From an uncultured Pelagibacteraceae bacterium (GTDB lineage: Bacteria > Pseudomonadota > Alphaproteobacteria > Pelagibacterales > Pelagibacteraceae), in NCBI GenBank assembly GCA_902522115.1, contig CABYUV010000003.1, forward strand, positions 33,955 to 97,954: a stretch of 64,000 nucleotides of DNA, given 5' to 3'. Numbering within the stretch: the first letter of the stretch is position 1; the number at the start of each line of letters is the position of its first letter. The translations under genes were made by a program, and so were the position numbers. Below are positions 20,520 through 29,526 of the stretch, piece by piece. The notes under the pieces are model-generated. The model ran no database searches. It was not told the DNA's origin and was given only the letters and a program-made list of their open reading frames with translations.

Positions 20520-22282
20520 TAATTAAACTTAAAATTCATTATATTTGAGCTTCCTGAGATTGCTGATTTGTAATGATACTCAGCCCGAGGTAATACCTTA
20601 TCAAAATAAAATCTAGCTGTATTTATTTTATCACTATAAAATTCTTTATTTGTATTAAAATCATTAAAACTAACCTCTAAAATTTTAATCCAAGCATAAG
20701 CAATTGAAACATAACCTAAGCTTTTTAAATAATCATTTGCTGCAGCACTAACATCATCCTTTTCAATTTTATTTTTATCATTTATCCAATCTGTGAATTT
20801 GGATAAAATATCTAAATAATGGTTTAATTCTTTAGAAAATGTTTTTACTTTTTCATTTTTGCTCTCACATTCAGATTTAATCATTTCTAAAAACTTATTT
20901 ATAACATCACCTTTTTTGCTAGATAATTTTCTAAATACTAAATCTGCAGCCTGTACGGAATTTGTTCCTTCATAAATTGGGGTAATACGATTATCTCGAT
21001 ATAATTGCTCAATACCTTGGTCTTTAGTATATCCGTATCCTCCATGTATCTGCATTGCATCGCTAGTAATTTCCATAGCTAAATCTGTAAAAAGTGATTT
21101 TACCACAGGCGTCATTAATGAAACGTAATCTAAAGCAGCTTGTTTAATTTTTTCGTCTGGGTGATAAAGACTTACTTCTGTTTGTTGAGAAAGCCAAAAA
21201 CATAATGCTCTTTCACCCTCAATTATTGATTTCATATTAAGTAAAGTTCTTCTAATGTCTGCATGATCAATTATAAAATCTGCACCATTATTAGATTTTG
21301 AATTATTTGTTTTTCCTTGCTTTCTTTCTTTTGCGTAAGAAAGTGAATTTTGATAAGCAATTTCAGAAATACCTAAACCTTGAATGCCTACAACTATTCG
21401 CTCTAAATTCATCATTGTGAACATTGCACTAAGACCTTTATCTTTGTTACCAATCATGTAACCAGTTGCATCATCAAAATTTAAAACACAAGTTGCTGAA
21501 CCTTTAATACCCATCTTACTCTCAATTGATCCAGTTGAAATTCCATTTCTTGGACCAATACTACCATCTTGGTTCACAATATATTTTGGAACTAAAAATA
21601 AACTAATTCCCTTAGTACCAGATGGAGAGTCTGGTGATCTTGCCAAAACTAAGTGAATAATATTTTCGGTTAAATCATGGTCTCCTGAAGTTATGAATAT
21701 TTTTTGACCACTGATTTTATAAGTATTATCTGATTGTTTAATTGCTTTAGTTTTTAACAAGCCAAGGTCGGTACCACAGACTGGTTCTGTTAAACACATT
21801 GTACCACTCCACTTACCTTCTACAATCTTTGGTAAATATTTATTTTTAATTTCATCAGAAGCATGATGATTAATACAATTATAAGCACCAATACTTAGTT
21901 CACTATATAATTTAAATGATAAGCTTGCTGAAGATAGCATTTCATCAAAAAATGCACTTACTGTTTTTGGCATTCCTTGACCTCCATATTTTGGATCACA
22001 AGACAATGAAGTCCAACCATCCTCAATATACTTTTGATACGCTTCTTTGTAGCCTGGGGGTGTTCTGACAACACCATTTTCTAAAACTGCTGGATTTTCA
22101 TCTCCTAATTTAGCAAGAGGTAAAATTAAATTTTGATTTATCTTGGCTGCTTCCTCTAAAATATCTTTCACTAGATCTGAACTAACTTCATTATATTTTT
22201 CAAGTTCATTATAATTTTTATTGTCTCTTAATTTTTCAAAGAGAAACATCATGTCTTTTACTGGAGCTGTATAACTTGGCAT
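20519..22282 (-). CDS. dmdC: 3-methylmercaptopropionyl-CoA dehydrogenase DmdC
   Basis: DmdC oxidises methylmercaptopropionyl-CoA to methylthioacryloyl-CoA, passing electrons to an electron-transfer flavoprotein. The 587-residue length is that of the long acyl-CoA dehydrogenase group with an extra C-terminal helical domain. CLTEPVCGTDLG (163-174) contacts the flavin, QIHGGYGYTKD (411-421) is the family motif, and the catalytic base is Glu438 in PIYEGTNSVQ. No dmdD (methylthioacryloyl-CoA hydratase) is found in this window, so the last step must be coded elsewhere or by another enzyme. It is 26 bases from leuB. Confidence 0.88.
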   Translation of the reverse strand: MPSYTAPVKDMMFLFEKLRDNKNYNELEKYNEVSSDLVKDILEEAAKINQNLILPLAKLGDENPAVLENGVVRTPPGYKEAYQKYIEDGWTSLSCDPKYGGQGMPKTVSAFFDEMLSSASLSFKLYSELSIGAYNCINHHASDEIKNKYLPKIVEGKWSGTMCLTEPVCGTDLGLLKTKAIKQSDNTYKISGQKIFITSGDHDLTENIIHLVLARSPDSPSGTKGISLFLVPKYIVNQDGSIGPRNGISTGSIESKMGIKGSATCVLNFDDATGYMIGNKDKGLSAMFTMMNLERIVVGIQGLGISEIAYQNSLSYAKERKQGKTNNSKSNNGADFIIDHADIRRTLLNMKSIIEGERALCFWLSQQTEVSLYHPDEKIKQAALDYVSLMTPVVKSLFTDLAMEITSDAMQIHGGYGYTKDQGIEQLYRDNRITPIYEGTNSVQAADLVFRKLSSKKGDVINKFLEMIKSECESKNEKVKTFSKELNHYLDILSKFTDWINDKNKIEKDDVSAAANDYLKSLGYVSIAYAWIKILEVSFNDFNTNKEFYSDKINTARFYFDKVLPRAEYHYKSAISGSSNIMNFKFN

Positions 22283-22308
22283 ATTTAAACCTTAAAATAA
22301 TTCTAGTT

Positions 22309-23415
22309 TTATTGCAATTTTGAAATTATCGCATCACCCATTGCTGAAGTAGATGTTTCTTTCATGCCTTTTGACATTATGTCTTTTGTTCTTAATCCAT
22401 CATTTAGAACATCTTGAACTGCCTTTTCTAAAACATCTGCTTCTTTATCAAGATCTAAAGAGTACCTTAAAGCCATAGCAAAACTCAAAATAGAAGCTAT
22501 TGGATTTGCAATACCTTGTCCAGCTATATCAGGAGCCGATCCATGTATTGGCTCATACATTGCTCTCATCTCACCATCTTTATTTTTTGCACCCAAAGAC
22601 GCTGACGGCAAAAGACCTAAAGATCCAGTTAACATCGAAGCTTGATCAGACAGCATATCCCCAAATAAATTATCGGTTACAATTACATCAAATTGCTTTG
22701 GGTTTCTTAAAAGTTGCATTGCGCAGTTATCTGCTAACATATGGCTTAACTCTACATCTTTGTATTCTTTTTCATGAAGTTCTTTAACTTCTTCTTTCCA
22801 CAATTGTCCGGCTTCCATTACATTTGACTTTTCACATGATGTAACTTTATTTGATCTTTTTCTTGCTAAATCAAAAGCAACTCTAGCTACTCTTGTAATT
22901 TCACTAGTTGTATATGTATGAGTATTAATTCCTTTTCTTTCACCATTTTCAATTGGCTTTATTCCTCTAGGTTCACCAAAATATATTCCACCCGTTAACT
23001 CTCTTACTATCATTATATCTAGTCCTGAAACTACCTCTGGCTTAAGGGTTGAAGCATCGACTAATTGTTTAAAACAAATTGCAGGCCTCAAGTTTGCAAA
23101 AAGCTTTAATTCTTTCCTAAGTTTTAATAATGCTCTTTCTGGTTTTTTGGAAAATTCTAGGTTATCCCATGTAGGACCACCAACCGCTCCAAGCATAATT
23201 ACTTCACTTTCTAGTGCTTTATAAAAAACCTCATCAGTGATTGGGGTGCCATGTTTATCATAAGAACAACCACCAACTAGCTCCTGATCAATTTCAAAAT
23301 CTAAAAATTTTTTATCATTAAACCAGTTAATGATTTTTTTTACCTCAGTTATTACCTCCGGACCAATACCATCACCAGGAAGTAAAAGTATTTTTCTTTT
23401 TTTTACTTTAATCAT
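22309..23415 (-). CDS. leuB: 3-isopropylmalate dehydrogenase
   Basis: LeuB oxidatively decarboxylates 3-isopropylmalate to 2-oxoisocaproate with NAD+ in leucine synthesis. The 368 residues show the isocitrate/isopropylmalate dehydrogenase pattern: [11 protein letters not shown] near the N-terminus, [13 protein letters not shown] for substrate arginines, the signature [14 protein letters not shown] for metal binding, and [18 protein letters not shown] for NAD. The ATG overlaps the leuD stop by eight bases, so leuC, leuD and leuB form a coupled operon. leuA is not in the window. Confidence 0.96.
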   Translation of the reverse strand: MIKVKKRKILLLPGDGIGPEVITEVKKIINWFNDKKFLDFEIDQELVGGCSYDKHGTPITDEVFYKALESEVIMLGAVGGPTWDNLEFSKKPERALLKLRKELKLFANLRPAICFKQLVDASTLKPEVVSGLDIMIVRELTGGIYFGEPRGIKPIENGERKGINTHTYTTSEITRVARVAFDLARKRSNKVTSCEKSNVMEAGQLWKEEVKELHEKEYKDVELSHMLADNCAMQLLRNPKQFDVIVTDNLFGDMLSDQASMLTGSLGLLPSASLGAKNKDGEMRAMYEPIHGSAPDIAGQGIANPIASILSFAMALRYSLDLDKEADVLEKAVQDVLNDGLRTKDIMSKGMKETSTSAMGDAIISKLQ

Positions 23416-24013
23416 TAAATACCCAAGGCTTTTCGTTTTTTAAATTTGTTTCAAACTTTTCTATTTTTTCTGATTTTTTTAGTGATAAAGCGATATCATC
23501 AAGCCCTTCTAACAAACATTTTTTCTTAAATGGATCAACTTCAAATTTTAGCTCATTATTTCCATAAACTATTTTTTCCTCTTGCAAATCAATAGAAATT
23601 TCTTCTTGTCTATTTGCGTATTCAGATAGCTCTTTTATTTTTTCTTCTTCAAGGATTATAGGCAAAATTCCATTTTTAAAACAATTACTAAAAAAAATAT
23701 CTGCATAACTTGAACTTATCACACAAGTAATTCCAAAATCTAATAAAGCCCAAGGAGCATGTTCTCTTGATGAACCGCATCCAAAGTTTTTTCCAGCAAT
23801 TAAAATTTTAGATTGATTAAATGGATCTTTGTTTAACACAAAATCATTTATTTCTTTGCCTTGATCATCATATCTCATTTCAAAAAATAAATTTTTTCCT
23901 AGACCAGTTCTTTTGATAGTTTTTAAAAACTGCTTTGGAATTATCATATCTGTATCAATATTTACTATTGGTAAATAAGCTGGGATACTTTTTAATTTAT
24001 TAAATTTTTGCAT
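23408..24013 (-). CDS. leuD: 3-isopropylmalate dehydratase small subunit
   Basis: The small subunit forms the swivel domain of isopropylmalate isomerase, which interconverts 2- and 3-isopropylmalate. The 201 residues contain [15 protein letters not shown] near the start and the substrate-binding [17 protein letters not shown], both diagnostic of LeuD of the bacterial type. Length matches the proteobacterial norm of about 200. It begins directly after the leuC stop and overlaps leuB. Confidence 0.96.
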   Translation of the reverse strand: MQKFNKLKSIPAYLPIVNIDTDMIIPKQFLKTIKRTGLGKNLFFEMRYDDQGKEINDFVLNKDPFNQSKILIAGKNFGCGSSREHAPWALLDFGITCVISSSYADIFFSNCFKNGILPIILEEEKIKELSEYANRQEEISIDLQEEKIVYGNNELKFEVDPFKKKCLLEGLDDIALSLKKSEKIEKFETNLKNEKPWVFND

Positions 24014-25417
24014 TTAATTTTGATACTTTCTGACATCATCTAAATTACCTGAAATTGCAGCTGCTGCAGCCATTCCTGGACTAACTAGATGAGTTCTTCC
24101 ACCTCTACCTTGTCTTCCCTCAAAATTTCTATTTGACGTAGAGGCACATCTTTCTTCTGGTTTTAATTTATCGGCATTCATCGCTAAACACATAGAGCAA
24201 CCTGGTTCTCTCCATTCAAACCCTGAGCTAACAAAAATTTTATCTAGTCCTTCTTGCTCTGCTTGTTCTTTAACTAAGCCTGAGCCTGGAACTACTATAG
24301 CATTAACATGCGATGATACTTTTTTATCTTTTACGATTTTTGCTGCTTCTCTCAAATCTTCTATTCTGCCATTAGTACAACTACCAATAAATACTTTATC
24401 TATTTTTATATCTGTGGCTGCCATGTCAGGTTTTAAACCCATATACTTTAAAGCTCTTTCAATTGAATTTTTTTTATCTTCATCAGTCTCATTATTTGGA
24501 TTTGGAACTTTTCCATCAATTGTTATTACATCTTGTGGTGACGTACCCCATGTAATCATAGGTAAAATTTCATTTGCATTTAGGCTAATTTCTTTATCAA
24601 AACTAGCATCAGAGTCTGTTTTTAAAGTTTCCCAATAGTTCAAAGCTTTATCCCAATTTTCACTTTTTGGTGACATTGGTTTTCCTTTTAAATATTCAAA
24701 AATTTTTTCATCTGGTGCAATTAATCCTGCTCTTGCACCACCTTCAATTGTCATATTGCAAATAGTCATTCTTTGCTCAACACTTAAAGATCTTATTAAA
24801 TCTCCAGCATATTCCACAACAGATCCTGTTCCACCTGCTGTACCTATTTTTCCAATTATTTGAAGTATTACATCTTTAGAAGTAACTCCTAAAGGAAGTT
24901 CACCGTTAACATTAATTCTAAAATTTTTAGCTTTCTTCTGAACTAGTGTTTGGGTTGCTAAAACATGTTCAACTTCTGAAGTTCCTATTCCAAATGCTAA
25001 AGCACCAAATGCTCCATGCGTTGCGGTATGACTATCTCCACAAACGATAACTGTACCTGGTTGAGTAAAACCTTGTTCAGGTCCAATAATATGAACGATA
25101 CCTTGCCTCTTATCATCCATACCAAATAACTGAACACCGAATTCTTTACAATTTGCCTCTAAAGTATCTACTTGAATTTTTGACTCTTCATCTGAAATAC
25201 CTTTTGATCTGTCAGTTGTTGGAACATTATGATCTGCAACTGCTAAAGTTAAATTTGGATGTCTCACTTTTCTGTTAGAATTTCTTAATCCTTCAAAAGC
25301 TTGGGGGCTTGTCACCTCATGAATTAAATGTCTATCTACAAAAAGTAAAGATGTGCCATCATCTTGTTGGTCAACTAGATGATCGTTCCAAATTTTATCG
25401 TATAATGTTGTAGACAT
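24014..25417 (-). CDS. leuC: 3-isopropylmalate dehydratase large subunit
   Basis: LeuC is the 4Fe-4S aconitase-type subunit of isopropylmalate isomerase. The 467-residue chain has the three cluster cysteines Cys347 (FIGSCTNGR), Cys407 and Cys410 (PGCSMC), and the family start [12 protein letters not shown] and [13 protein letters not shown]. It is followed without gap by leuD. It begins 11 bases after rplS, so leucine genes here follow ribosomal genes directly, with no visible leucine-rich attenuator peptide. Confidence 0.96.
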   Translation of the reverse strand: MSTTLYDKIWNDHLVDQQDDGTSLLFVDRHLIHEVTSPQAFEGLRNSNRKVRHPNLTLAVADHNVPTTDRSKGISDEESKIQVDTLEANCKEFGVQLFGMDDKRQGIVHIIGPEQGFTQPGTVIVCGDSHTATHGAFGALAFGIGTSEVEHVLATQTLVQKKAKNFRINVNGELPLGVTSKDVILQIIGKIGTAGGTGSVVEYAGDLIRSLSVEQRMTICNMTIEGGARAGLIAPDEKIFEYLKGKPMSPKSENWDKALNYWETLKTDSDASFDKEISLNANEILPMITWGTSPQDVITIDGKVPNPNNETDEDKKNSIERALKYMGLKPDMAATDIKIDKVFIGSCTNGRIEDLREAAKIVKDKKVSSHVNAIVVPGSGLVKEQAEQEGLDKIFVSSGFEWREPGCSMCLAMNADKLKPEERCASTSNRNFEGRQGRGGRTHLVSPGMAAAAAISGNLDDVRKYQN

Positions 25418-25428
25418 TGAAAAAAAAA

Positions 25429-25971
25429 TTATTTTTTTTCTGAAGAGCTTTCTGATTTTTGTTCTTCTTTAGGAGCCTCTGCTGCTGGAGCCGCCTCTTC
25501 TTTAGGTGCTGCTTCTGCTTTTGGAGCTTCTTCTTTTGTTGCTTCTACTGCAGGAGCTACATTTTCTTCTGTAACTGTCTCTGGTTTTGCCTCGATATCA
25601 ATACCAATTTTTTTTCTAATTTTTTCTGCAATCCTTGCTGATTTACCAGTTCTGTCTCTTAAATAATAAAGTTTTGCTCTTCTTACTTTACCTGATCTAA
25701 TAACCTTAATTGAGTCAATTAAAGTTCCAAATAAAGGAAAAGTTCTCTCAACACCCTCTCCAAATGAAATCTTTCTAACCGTAAAAGATGAGTTTAAGTC
25801 TCTGCTTTTTTTAGCAATACACACTCCCTCAAAATATTGAATTCTTTCTTTTTTACCCTCGGTAATTCTCACACCAACTTTAACAACATCTCCAGGATAA
25901 AATTCTGGAATTTTTTTCTCTGAAAGAATTTTGTTAACGTTATACTGATTTATTTCTTCAATTGTTTTCAT
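25429..25971 (-). CDS. rplS: Ribosomal protein L19 with low-complexity C-terminal tail
   Basis: L19 sits at the 30S-50S interface. Residues 1-127 are the conserved core, with [22 protein letters not shown] and [21 protein letters not shown]. Residues 128-180 are an Ala/Glu/Lys/Pro-rich tail absent from most L19 proteins, which are about 115-125 residues. I use the ATG at 25971, where the conserved [11 protein letters not shown] begins; a TTG at 25986 would add five residues and has AAGAAG upstream, so it cannot be excluded. The tail shares sequence with the S16 tail on the other side of trmD. Confidence 0.95.
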   Translation of the reverse strand: MKTIEEINQYNVNKILSEKKIPEFYPGDVVKVGVRITEGKKERIQYFEGVCIAKKSRDLNSSFTVRKISFGEGVERTFPLFGTLIDSIKVIRSGKVRRAKLYYLRDRTGKSARIAEKIRKKIGIDIEAKPETVTEENVAPAVEATKEEAPKAEAAPKEEAAPAAEAPKEEQKSESSSEKK

Positions 25972-26814
25972 GTTAATATTTATCAAGTTAATTCTTCTTA
26001 TATTTTTCCCATAAATCTGGTCTTCGGTCGCGTGTTATAGCCTCAGATTGAGATAAACGCCAGTGTTTAATTTTATTATGATCACCTGATAATAGCACGT
26101 CTGGCACAGCTTTTTCCTCCCAAATTTGAGGTTTTGTATACTGAGGATACTCTAGAAGACCATTTTCAAAGGTTTCATCTAATTTAGAGTTTTCATTTCC
26201 TAATACACCTGGCAGCAATCTTAAAATACTATCTATAACTACATACGCAGCTGACTCCCCGCCTGACAAAACATAATCTCCAATACTAATTTCCTCAATA
26301 TTTCTTGTTGAAAGTATTCTTTCGTCCACACCTTCAAAATGACCACAAATTAAAGACAGAGATTTTTCACTAGCTAGCTCTTTTGCTAAATTTTGATCAA
26401 ATTTTTTTCCTTTTGGCGATAAGTATAAAATTCTCTCACTCTCATTTTTGTTTTCATCTAAAGACTTTGCAAGAACATCTGCTTTTAACAACATCCCTGA
26501 ACCACCCCCATAAGGTGTGTCATCTACTGTTTTATGTTTGTCATCAGCTGCATCTCTTATATTTACAACTTTAAGTTTCCATAAATTATTTGATAAAGCT
26601 TTTCCATAGAGTCCTTTAGATAAAGGACCAGGAAAAACCTCTGGATAAAGTGTAAACACTTGAGCTTGCCACATAAATAATCTTTAAATTATTTTTTTTC
26701 CTCTGCTGGAGCTTCTTCCTTAGGAGCTTCTGCTGCTGGAGCTGCTTCTGCTTTTGGAGCTTCTTCCTTAGGAGCTTCTGCTGCTGGAGCTGCTTCTGCT
26801 TTTGGAGCTTCTTC
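25508..26814. repeat. 26-bp direct repeat shared by rplS and rpsP tails, flanking trmD
   Basis: An exact 26-base stretch occurs at 25508-25533 in rplS and again at 26741-26766 and 26789-26814 in rpsP, all in the same orientation. It codes part of the Ala/Glu/Pro/Lys-rich tails in both genes. The coordinates given span from the first to the last copy. Recombination between copies would delete trmD and would be selected against. Shared codons as well as amino acids suggest copying or gene conversion between the two tails. Confidence 0.85.
25988..26674 (-). CDS. trmD: tRNA (guanine-37-N1)-methyltransferase
   Basis: TrmD methylates G37 next to the anticodon with S-adenosylmethionine, which prevents +1 frameshifting. 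The 228-residue protein is a SPOUT trefoil-knot enzyme: [11 protein letters not shown] at 51-61, [12 protein letters not shown] at 109-120 and the knot loop [11 protein letters not shown] at 130-140. Length is slightly short of the usual 240-250. It lies between rpsP and rplS, as in the widely conserved rpsP-rimM-trmD-rplS order, but rimM is missing from its usual place here. Confidence 0.96.
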   Translation of the reverse strand: MWQAQVFTLYPEVFPGPLSKGLYGKALSNNLWKLKVVNIRDAADDKHKTVDDTPYGGGSGMLLKADVLAKSLDENKNESERILYLSPKGKKFDQNLAKELASEKSLSLICGHFEGVDERILSTRNIEEISIGDYVLSGGESAAYVVIDSILRLLPGVLGNENSKLDETFENGLLEYPQYTKPQIWEEKAVPDVLLSGDHNKIKHWRLSQSEAITRDRRPDLWEKYKKN

Positions 26815-27168
26815 CTTAGAAGCTGCGTCTGCTTTAGGAGCTTCTTTATTATCCTCTTCTTTTTTATTTCTCTCTTTTTTTGGTACTGCTTTAATTGGAT
26901 TATTTCCATTAGCAGGCATAGGCATTAATTCGTTCTCACCTAAAATTCTTGCTACTCTAGTTGTTGGTTTAGCGCCTTGACCAAGCCAATATTTTATTCT
27001 CTCAGCTTCTAGGCCCACTCTTTCTTTTTTCTCTTTTGGTAATAAAGGGTTAAAGAAACCAACCTTCTCTATAAATCTTCCATCTCTTGCAAAACGACTG
27101 TCGGCAACGACAACCTTATAAACAGGACGTTTTTTTGTTCCACCTCTTGATAATCTTAATTTTAACAT
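26689..27168 (-). CDS. rpsP: Ribosomal protein S16 with repeat-built C-terminal tail
   Basis: S16 is an early-assembly protein of the 30S subunit. The conserved core is residues 1 to about 83 ([33 protein letters not shown]). Residues 84-159 are an added tail: a basic stretch ([16 protein letters not shown]) and then Ala/Glu/Pro/Lys repeats with a 16-residue unit ([16 protein letters not shown]) that appears twice. S16 is usually 80-90 residues, so the tail nearly doubles it. The tail is likely disordered; its role is unknown. It starts 14 bases after ffh. Confidence 0.95.
   Translation of the reverse strand: MLKLRLSRGGTKKRPVYKVVVADSRFARDGRFIEKVGFFNPLLPKEKKERVGLEAERIKYWLGQGAKPTTRVARILGENELMPMPANGNNPIKAVPKKERNKKEEDNKEAPKADAASKEEAPKAEAAPAAEAPKEEAPKAEAAPAAEAPKEEAPAEEKK
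26711..26819 (-). repeat. 48-bp in-frame tandem repeat in the rpsP tail
   Basis: Two identical 48-base units (26711-26758 and 26759-26806) are followed by a 13-base partial third unit (26807-26819), after which the sequence diverges. The unit is a multiple of three and keeps the frame, adding 16 residues per copy. Perfect identity at the DNA level points to recent duplication or ongoing slippage, so copy number may vary between strains. Confidence 0.95.
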
Positions 27169-27182
27169 TTGTTCTCCTTTTT

Positions 27183-28541
27183 TTACTTTAATTGGTTAAA
27201 TAGCTCTGGCGGTATACCTTTATCTGACATACCTTTCAGATTTCCTTTTGACATCTTTTTCATCATTTCAGACATCATTTTAAACTGCTTAAGCAATTTA
27301 TTGATAGTGGCTGGATCTGTGCCAGAGCCATTAGCAATTCTTTTTTTTCTAGAACCATCTATTATTTTTGGATTCTCTCTTTCTTTTTTTGTCATTGATA
27401 GAATAATAGCTTCATTTTTTGATATTATACTTTCATCAATACCTGCAGAGTCCATTTGAGATTTAATTTTAGATACTCCTGGCATAAAAGACATAATTCC
27501 CTCAATACCACCCATTTTTTTCATTTGTCTTAATTGAGACAAATAATCTTCCATAGAGAATTGACCTTTTTTTAAATTTTCCTCTGCTTTTTTAATATTC
27601 TCTTCACCTAAATCTTGTGCAGCTTTTTCTACAAGAGATACGATATCTCCCATTCCAAGTATTCTGTTTGCAATTCTATCTGGATGGAATACTTCAAGAT
27701 TATCTATTTTTTCTCCTATACCTAAAAATTTAATTGGAACATTTGAAACATATTTCATACTCACTGCGGCTCCGCCTCTTGCATCACCGTCAGCCCTGGT
27801 TAAAATAATTCCAGATAAATTAACTGTATTTTTAAATTCTTTTGCCACTGAGGCTGCAACTTGACCTGTTAAAGAGTCTGCAACTAAGAAAGTTTCTGTT
27901 GGATTAATTACAGCTTCAATTTGCTTAATCTCACTCATCATTTGTAAATCGATTTGAGTTCTACCAGCAGTATCAAATAAAATTATTTCAGCTCCATTTA
28001 AATTAGCAGCACTTATTGCTCTTCTACAAATATCAGCAGGTTGCTGACCTTCTATAATAGGTAAAGTTAAAATATTATTTTGTTCTCCTAAAGATCTAAG
28101 TTGTTCTTGTGCAGCTGGTCTGTAAATATCTAGACTGACCATCATTACTTTTTTCTTTTTATTATTTTCTAAAAATTTTGCTAATTTTGCTGTTGTTGTT
28201 GTTTTTCCAGAACCTTGTAACCCAACTAACATCATTGGCACAGGCGGTACTGCGTTTAAGTTTATCTCATTATTCGTTGCACCTAATAAATCTACAAGCT
28301 CATCATAAACAATTTTAACAACCATATCCCCAGGAGAGGTAGACCTTATTATCTCTTGGCCTAATGCTTTTGGCTTAACTTTTTCAATAAAATCTTTTGC
28401 AACATCCAAAGAGACATCTGCTTCAAGTAAGGCTTGCCTAATACCTCTTAAACCTTCATCTACTTGAGCTTCATCAAGCGAAGGTGCCTTTTTCAGAGAA
28501 GAAAAAATTTCTTCAAATTTATTTGTTAAATTTTCAAACAT
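27183..28541 (-). CDS. ffh: Signal recognition particle protein Ffh
   Basis: Ffh is the GTPase of SRP; it binds signal sequences and 4.5S RNA and hands ribosomes to FtsY. From the ATG at 28541 it has 452 residues: an N domain (1-95), a G domain with GLQGSGKTT at 107-115, DTAGRTQ and [10 protein letters not shown], and a methionine-rich M domain with [25 protein letters not shown] and RIANGSGTD. The frame stays open upstream to 28619, but those 26 residues do not fit Ffh and overlap a structured RNA, so I reject them. No Shine-Dalgarno sequence is obvious before 28541. Confidence 0.96.
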   Translation of the reverse strand: MFENLTNKFEEIFSSLKKAPSLDEAQVDEGLRGIRQALLEADVSLDVAKDFIEKVKPKALGQEIIRSTSPGDMVVKIVYDELVDLLGATNNEINLNAVPPVPMMLVGLQGSGKTTTTAKLAKFLENNKKKKVMMVSLDIYRPAAQEQLRSLGEQNNILTLPIIEGQQPADICRRAISAANLNGAEIILFDTAGRTQIDLQMMSEIKQIEAVINPTETFLVADSLTGQVAASVAKEFKNTVNLSGIILTRADGDARGGAAVSMKYVSNVPIKFLGIGEKIDNLEVFHPDRIANRILGMGDIVSLVEKAAQDLGEENIKKAEENLKKGQFSMEDYLSQLRQMKKMGGIEGIMSFMPGVSKIKSQMDSAGIDESIISKNEAIILSMTKKERENPKIIDGSRKKRIANGSGTDPATINKLLKQFKMMSEMMKKMSKGNLKGMSDKGIPPELFNQLK

Positions 28542-28645
28542 ATTTATTACGCATAGCAGTAACTCACTAGTGGGCGAACCCTCGCTGACTAGTGTCGATC
28601 TCTTTGTTTCCAAAGACACCGCAAAGTTAATGTTTTTGCGGAAAC
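28542..28645 (-). ncRNA. Structured 5' leader RNA of ffh, possible autoregulatory element
   Basis: The minus-strand region before the ffh ATG can form three hairpins. Hairpin 1 pairs CCGCAAA-type arms (28635-28641 with 28619-28625, 9-base loop). Hairpin 2 has outer arms 28615-28619 and 28592-28596 and an inner TTTG/CAAA stem capped by a GAAA tetraloop, with a purine-rich internal loop. Hairpin 3 pairs CACTAGT with ACTAGTG (28588-28594 with 28565-28571) and continues as GCGA/TCGC around a GGGT loop. Arms of 2 and 3 share 28592-28594, so they may be alternatives. I recall an ffh leader motif being reported in Pelagibacter but cannot check it here. Ligand or partner is unknown. Confidence 0.6.
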
Positions 28646-28655
28646 GGCAACAACC

Positions 28656-28679
28656 TATAATAGAGGTTCAAAAAGTCAA
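28656..28679. promoter_or_regulatory. Divergent promoter region between dapF and ffh
   Basis: On the plus strand a perfect -10 hexamer TATAAT lies at 28656-28661, about 40 bases before the dapF ATG; the matching -35 is weak. On the minus strand the same site reads TATTAT, with a TTGACT at 28674-28679 that is too close for standard spacing. The element is close to palindromic. This is the only spacer between the two divergent genes, so both promoters must be here or very near. Confidence 0.4.
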
Positions 28680-28701
28680 TAAATAAGTTAAATATCTATA
28701 T

Positions 28702-29526
28702 ATGGATATTAAAGCATTTAAAATGGACGGTTTAGGTAATGATTTTGTCATCATAGATAATAGACAAACAATTACAAATCTGACTAAAGAGCAAATAATA
28801 AAGATTTGTGACAGAAAATTTATTGGTTGTGACCAACTAATATTGATTAAAAAAAATGATATTTCAGATGCTTCGCTAGAATTTTATAATTCAGACGGAG
28901 GAATGTCTGGTGCGTGTGGAAATGGTACACGATGTATTGCTGATTTATTAGGCAAGGAAAACAACAAAAAAGAAATTGTCCTAACAACTTTATCTGGCAA
29001 ATTAAAATCTAATATTGTTGGAGAAAAAATAGTTTCTACAGAAATAGGTGTTGCAAAAACAAAATGGGATGAGATTCCGTTGTCTAAAGAATTAAATACT
29101 AATAATTTAGGAATTAAAATTATTGACAAAAATAATAACGAATTTTCTGGTGGAACTGCTGTAAATGTTGGAAACCCACATGTAGTTTTTTTTGTTAATA
29201 ATAACGAAAATTTTGAAATTAAAAAAATTGGACCAGAAATTGAAAACCATTCTTTATTCCCAGAAAAATGTAATGTTACTTTAGCAACTGTTGTAAATAA
29301 AGAATTGATTAAAGTTAGAGTGTGGGAAAGAGGAGCTGGACTTACTAAAGCATGTGGTACAGCAGCTTGTGCAACAGCTTTTGCTGCAAAACAAAATGGA
29401 CTGGTAAATGATAAAGTGAATATTGAATTTTCTACAGGTAGATTGACAATTTCAATTGATGAAAACAATAGTATTCATATGAAAGGACCAGTTTCAGATA
29501 TCGAGGAGATAAATTTTAAAATTTAA
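28702..29526 (+). CDS. dapF: Diaminopimelate epimerase
   Basis: DapF converts LL- to meso-diaminopimelate for lysine and peptidoglycan. The 274-residue sequence has two pseudo-symmetric halves, each with a catalytic cysteine: Cys72 in SGACGNGTRC and Cys218 in KACGTAACA. The start MDIKAFKMDGLGNDFVIID is the family N-terminus. It is the first gene of a two-gene plus-strand unit; its TAA overlaps the ftsY ATG by one base. It is divergent from ffh. Confidence 0.97.
   Translation: MDIKAFKMDGLGNDFVIIDNRQTITNLTKEQIIKICDRKFIGCDQLILIKKNDISDASLEFYNSDGGMSGACGNGTRCIADLLGKENNKKEIVLTTLSGKLKSNIVGEKIVSTEIGVAKTKWDEIPLSKELNTNNLGIKIIDKNNNEFSGGTAVNVGNPHVVFFVNNNENFEIKKIGPEIENHSLFPEKCNVTLATVVNKELIKVRVWERGAGLTKACGTAACATAFAAKQNGLVNDKVNIEFSTGRLTISIDENNSIHMKGPVSDIEEINFKI

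Noticed and set aside
26711..26819. CRISPR-like repeat array
   Set aside because: The 48-bp units are adjacent with no spacers and lie in frame inside rpsP.
26616..26909. Open frame of 97 codons on the minus strand rich in Lys and Gln
   Set aside because: It is the shifted reading of the rpsP tandem repeat; the S16 frame is clearly the real one and the odd Lys/Gln pattern follows from the repeat.
28542..28619. N-terminal extension of Ffh
   Set aside because: The extra 26 residues do not resemble any Ffh and coincide with the hairpins of the leader RNA.
28542..28645. 4.5S SRP RNA gene next to ffh
   Set aside because: The conserved GGAA-capped tip with its symmetric internal loop is not present; only a loose likeness in one hairpin.
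28884..29468. A 194-codon open frame antisense to dapF
   Set aside because: dapF on the plus strand has all catalytic motifs; the antisense frame shows no family features and is a by-product of AT-rich codon use.
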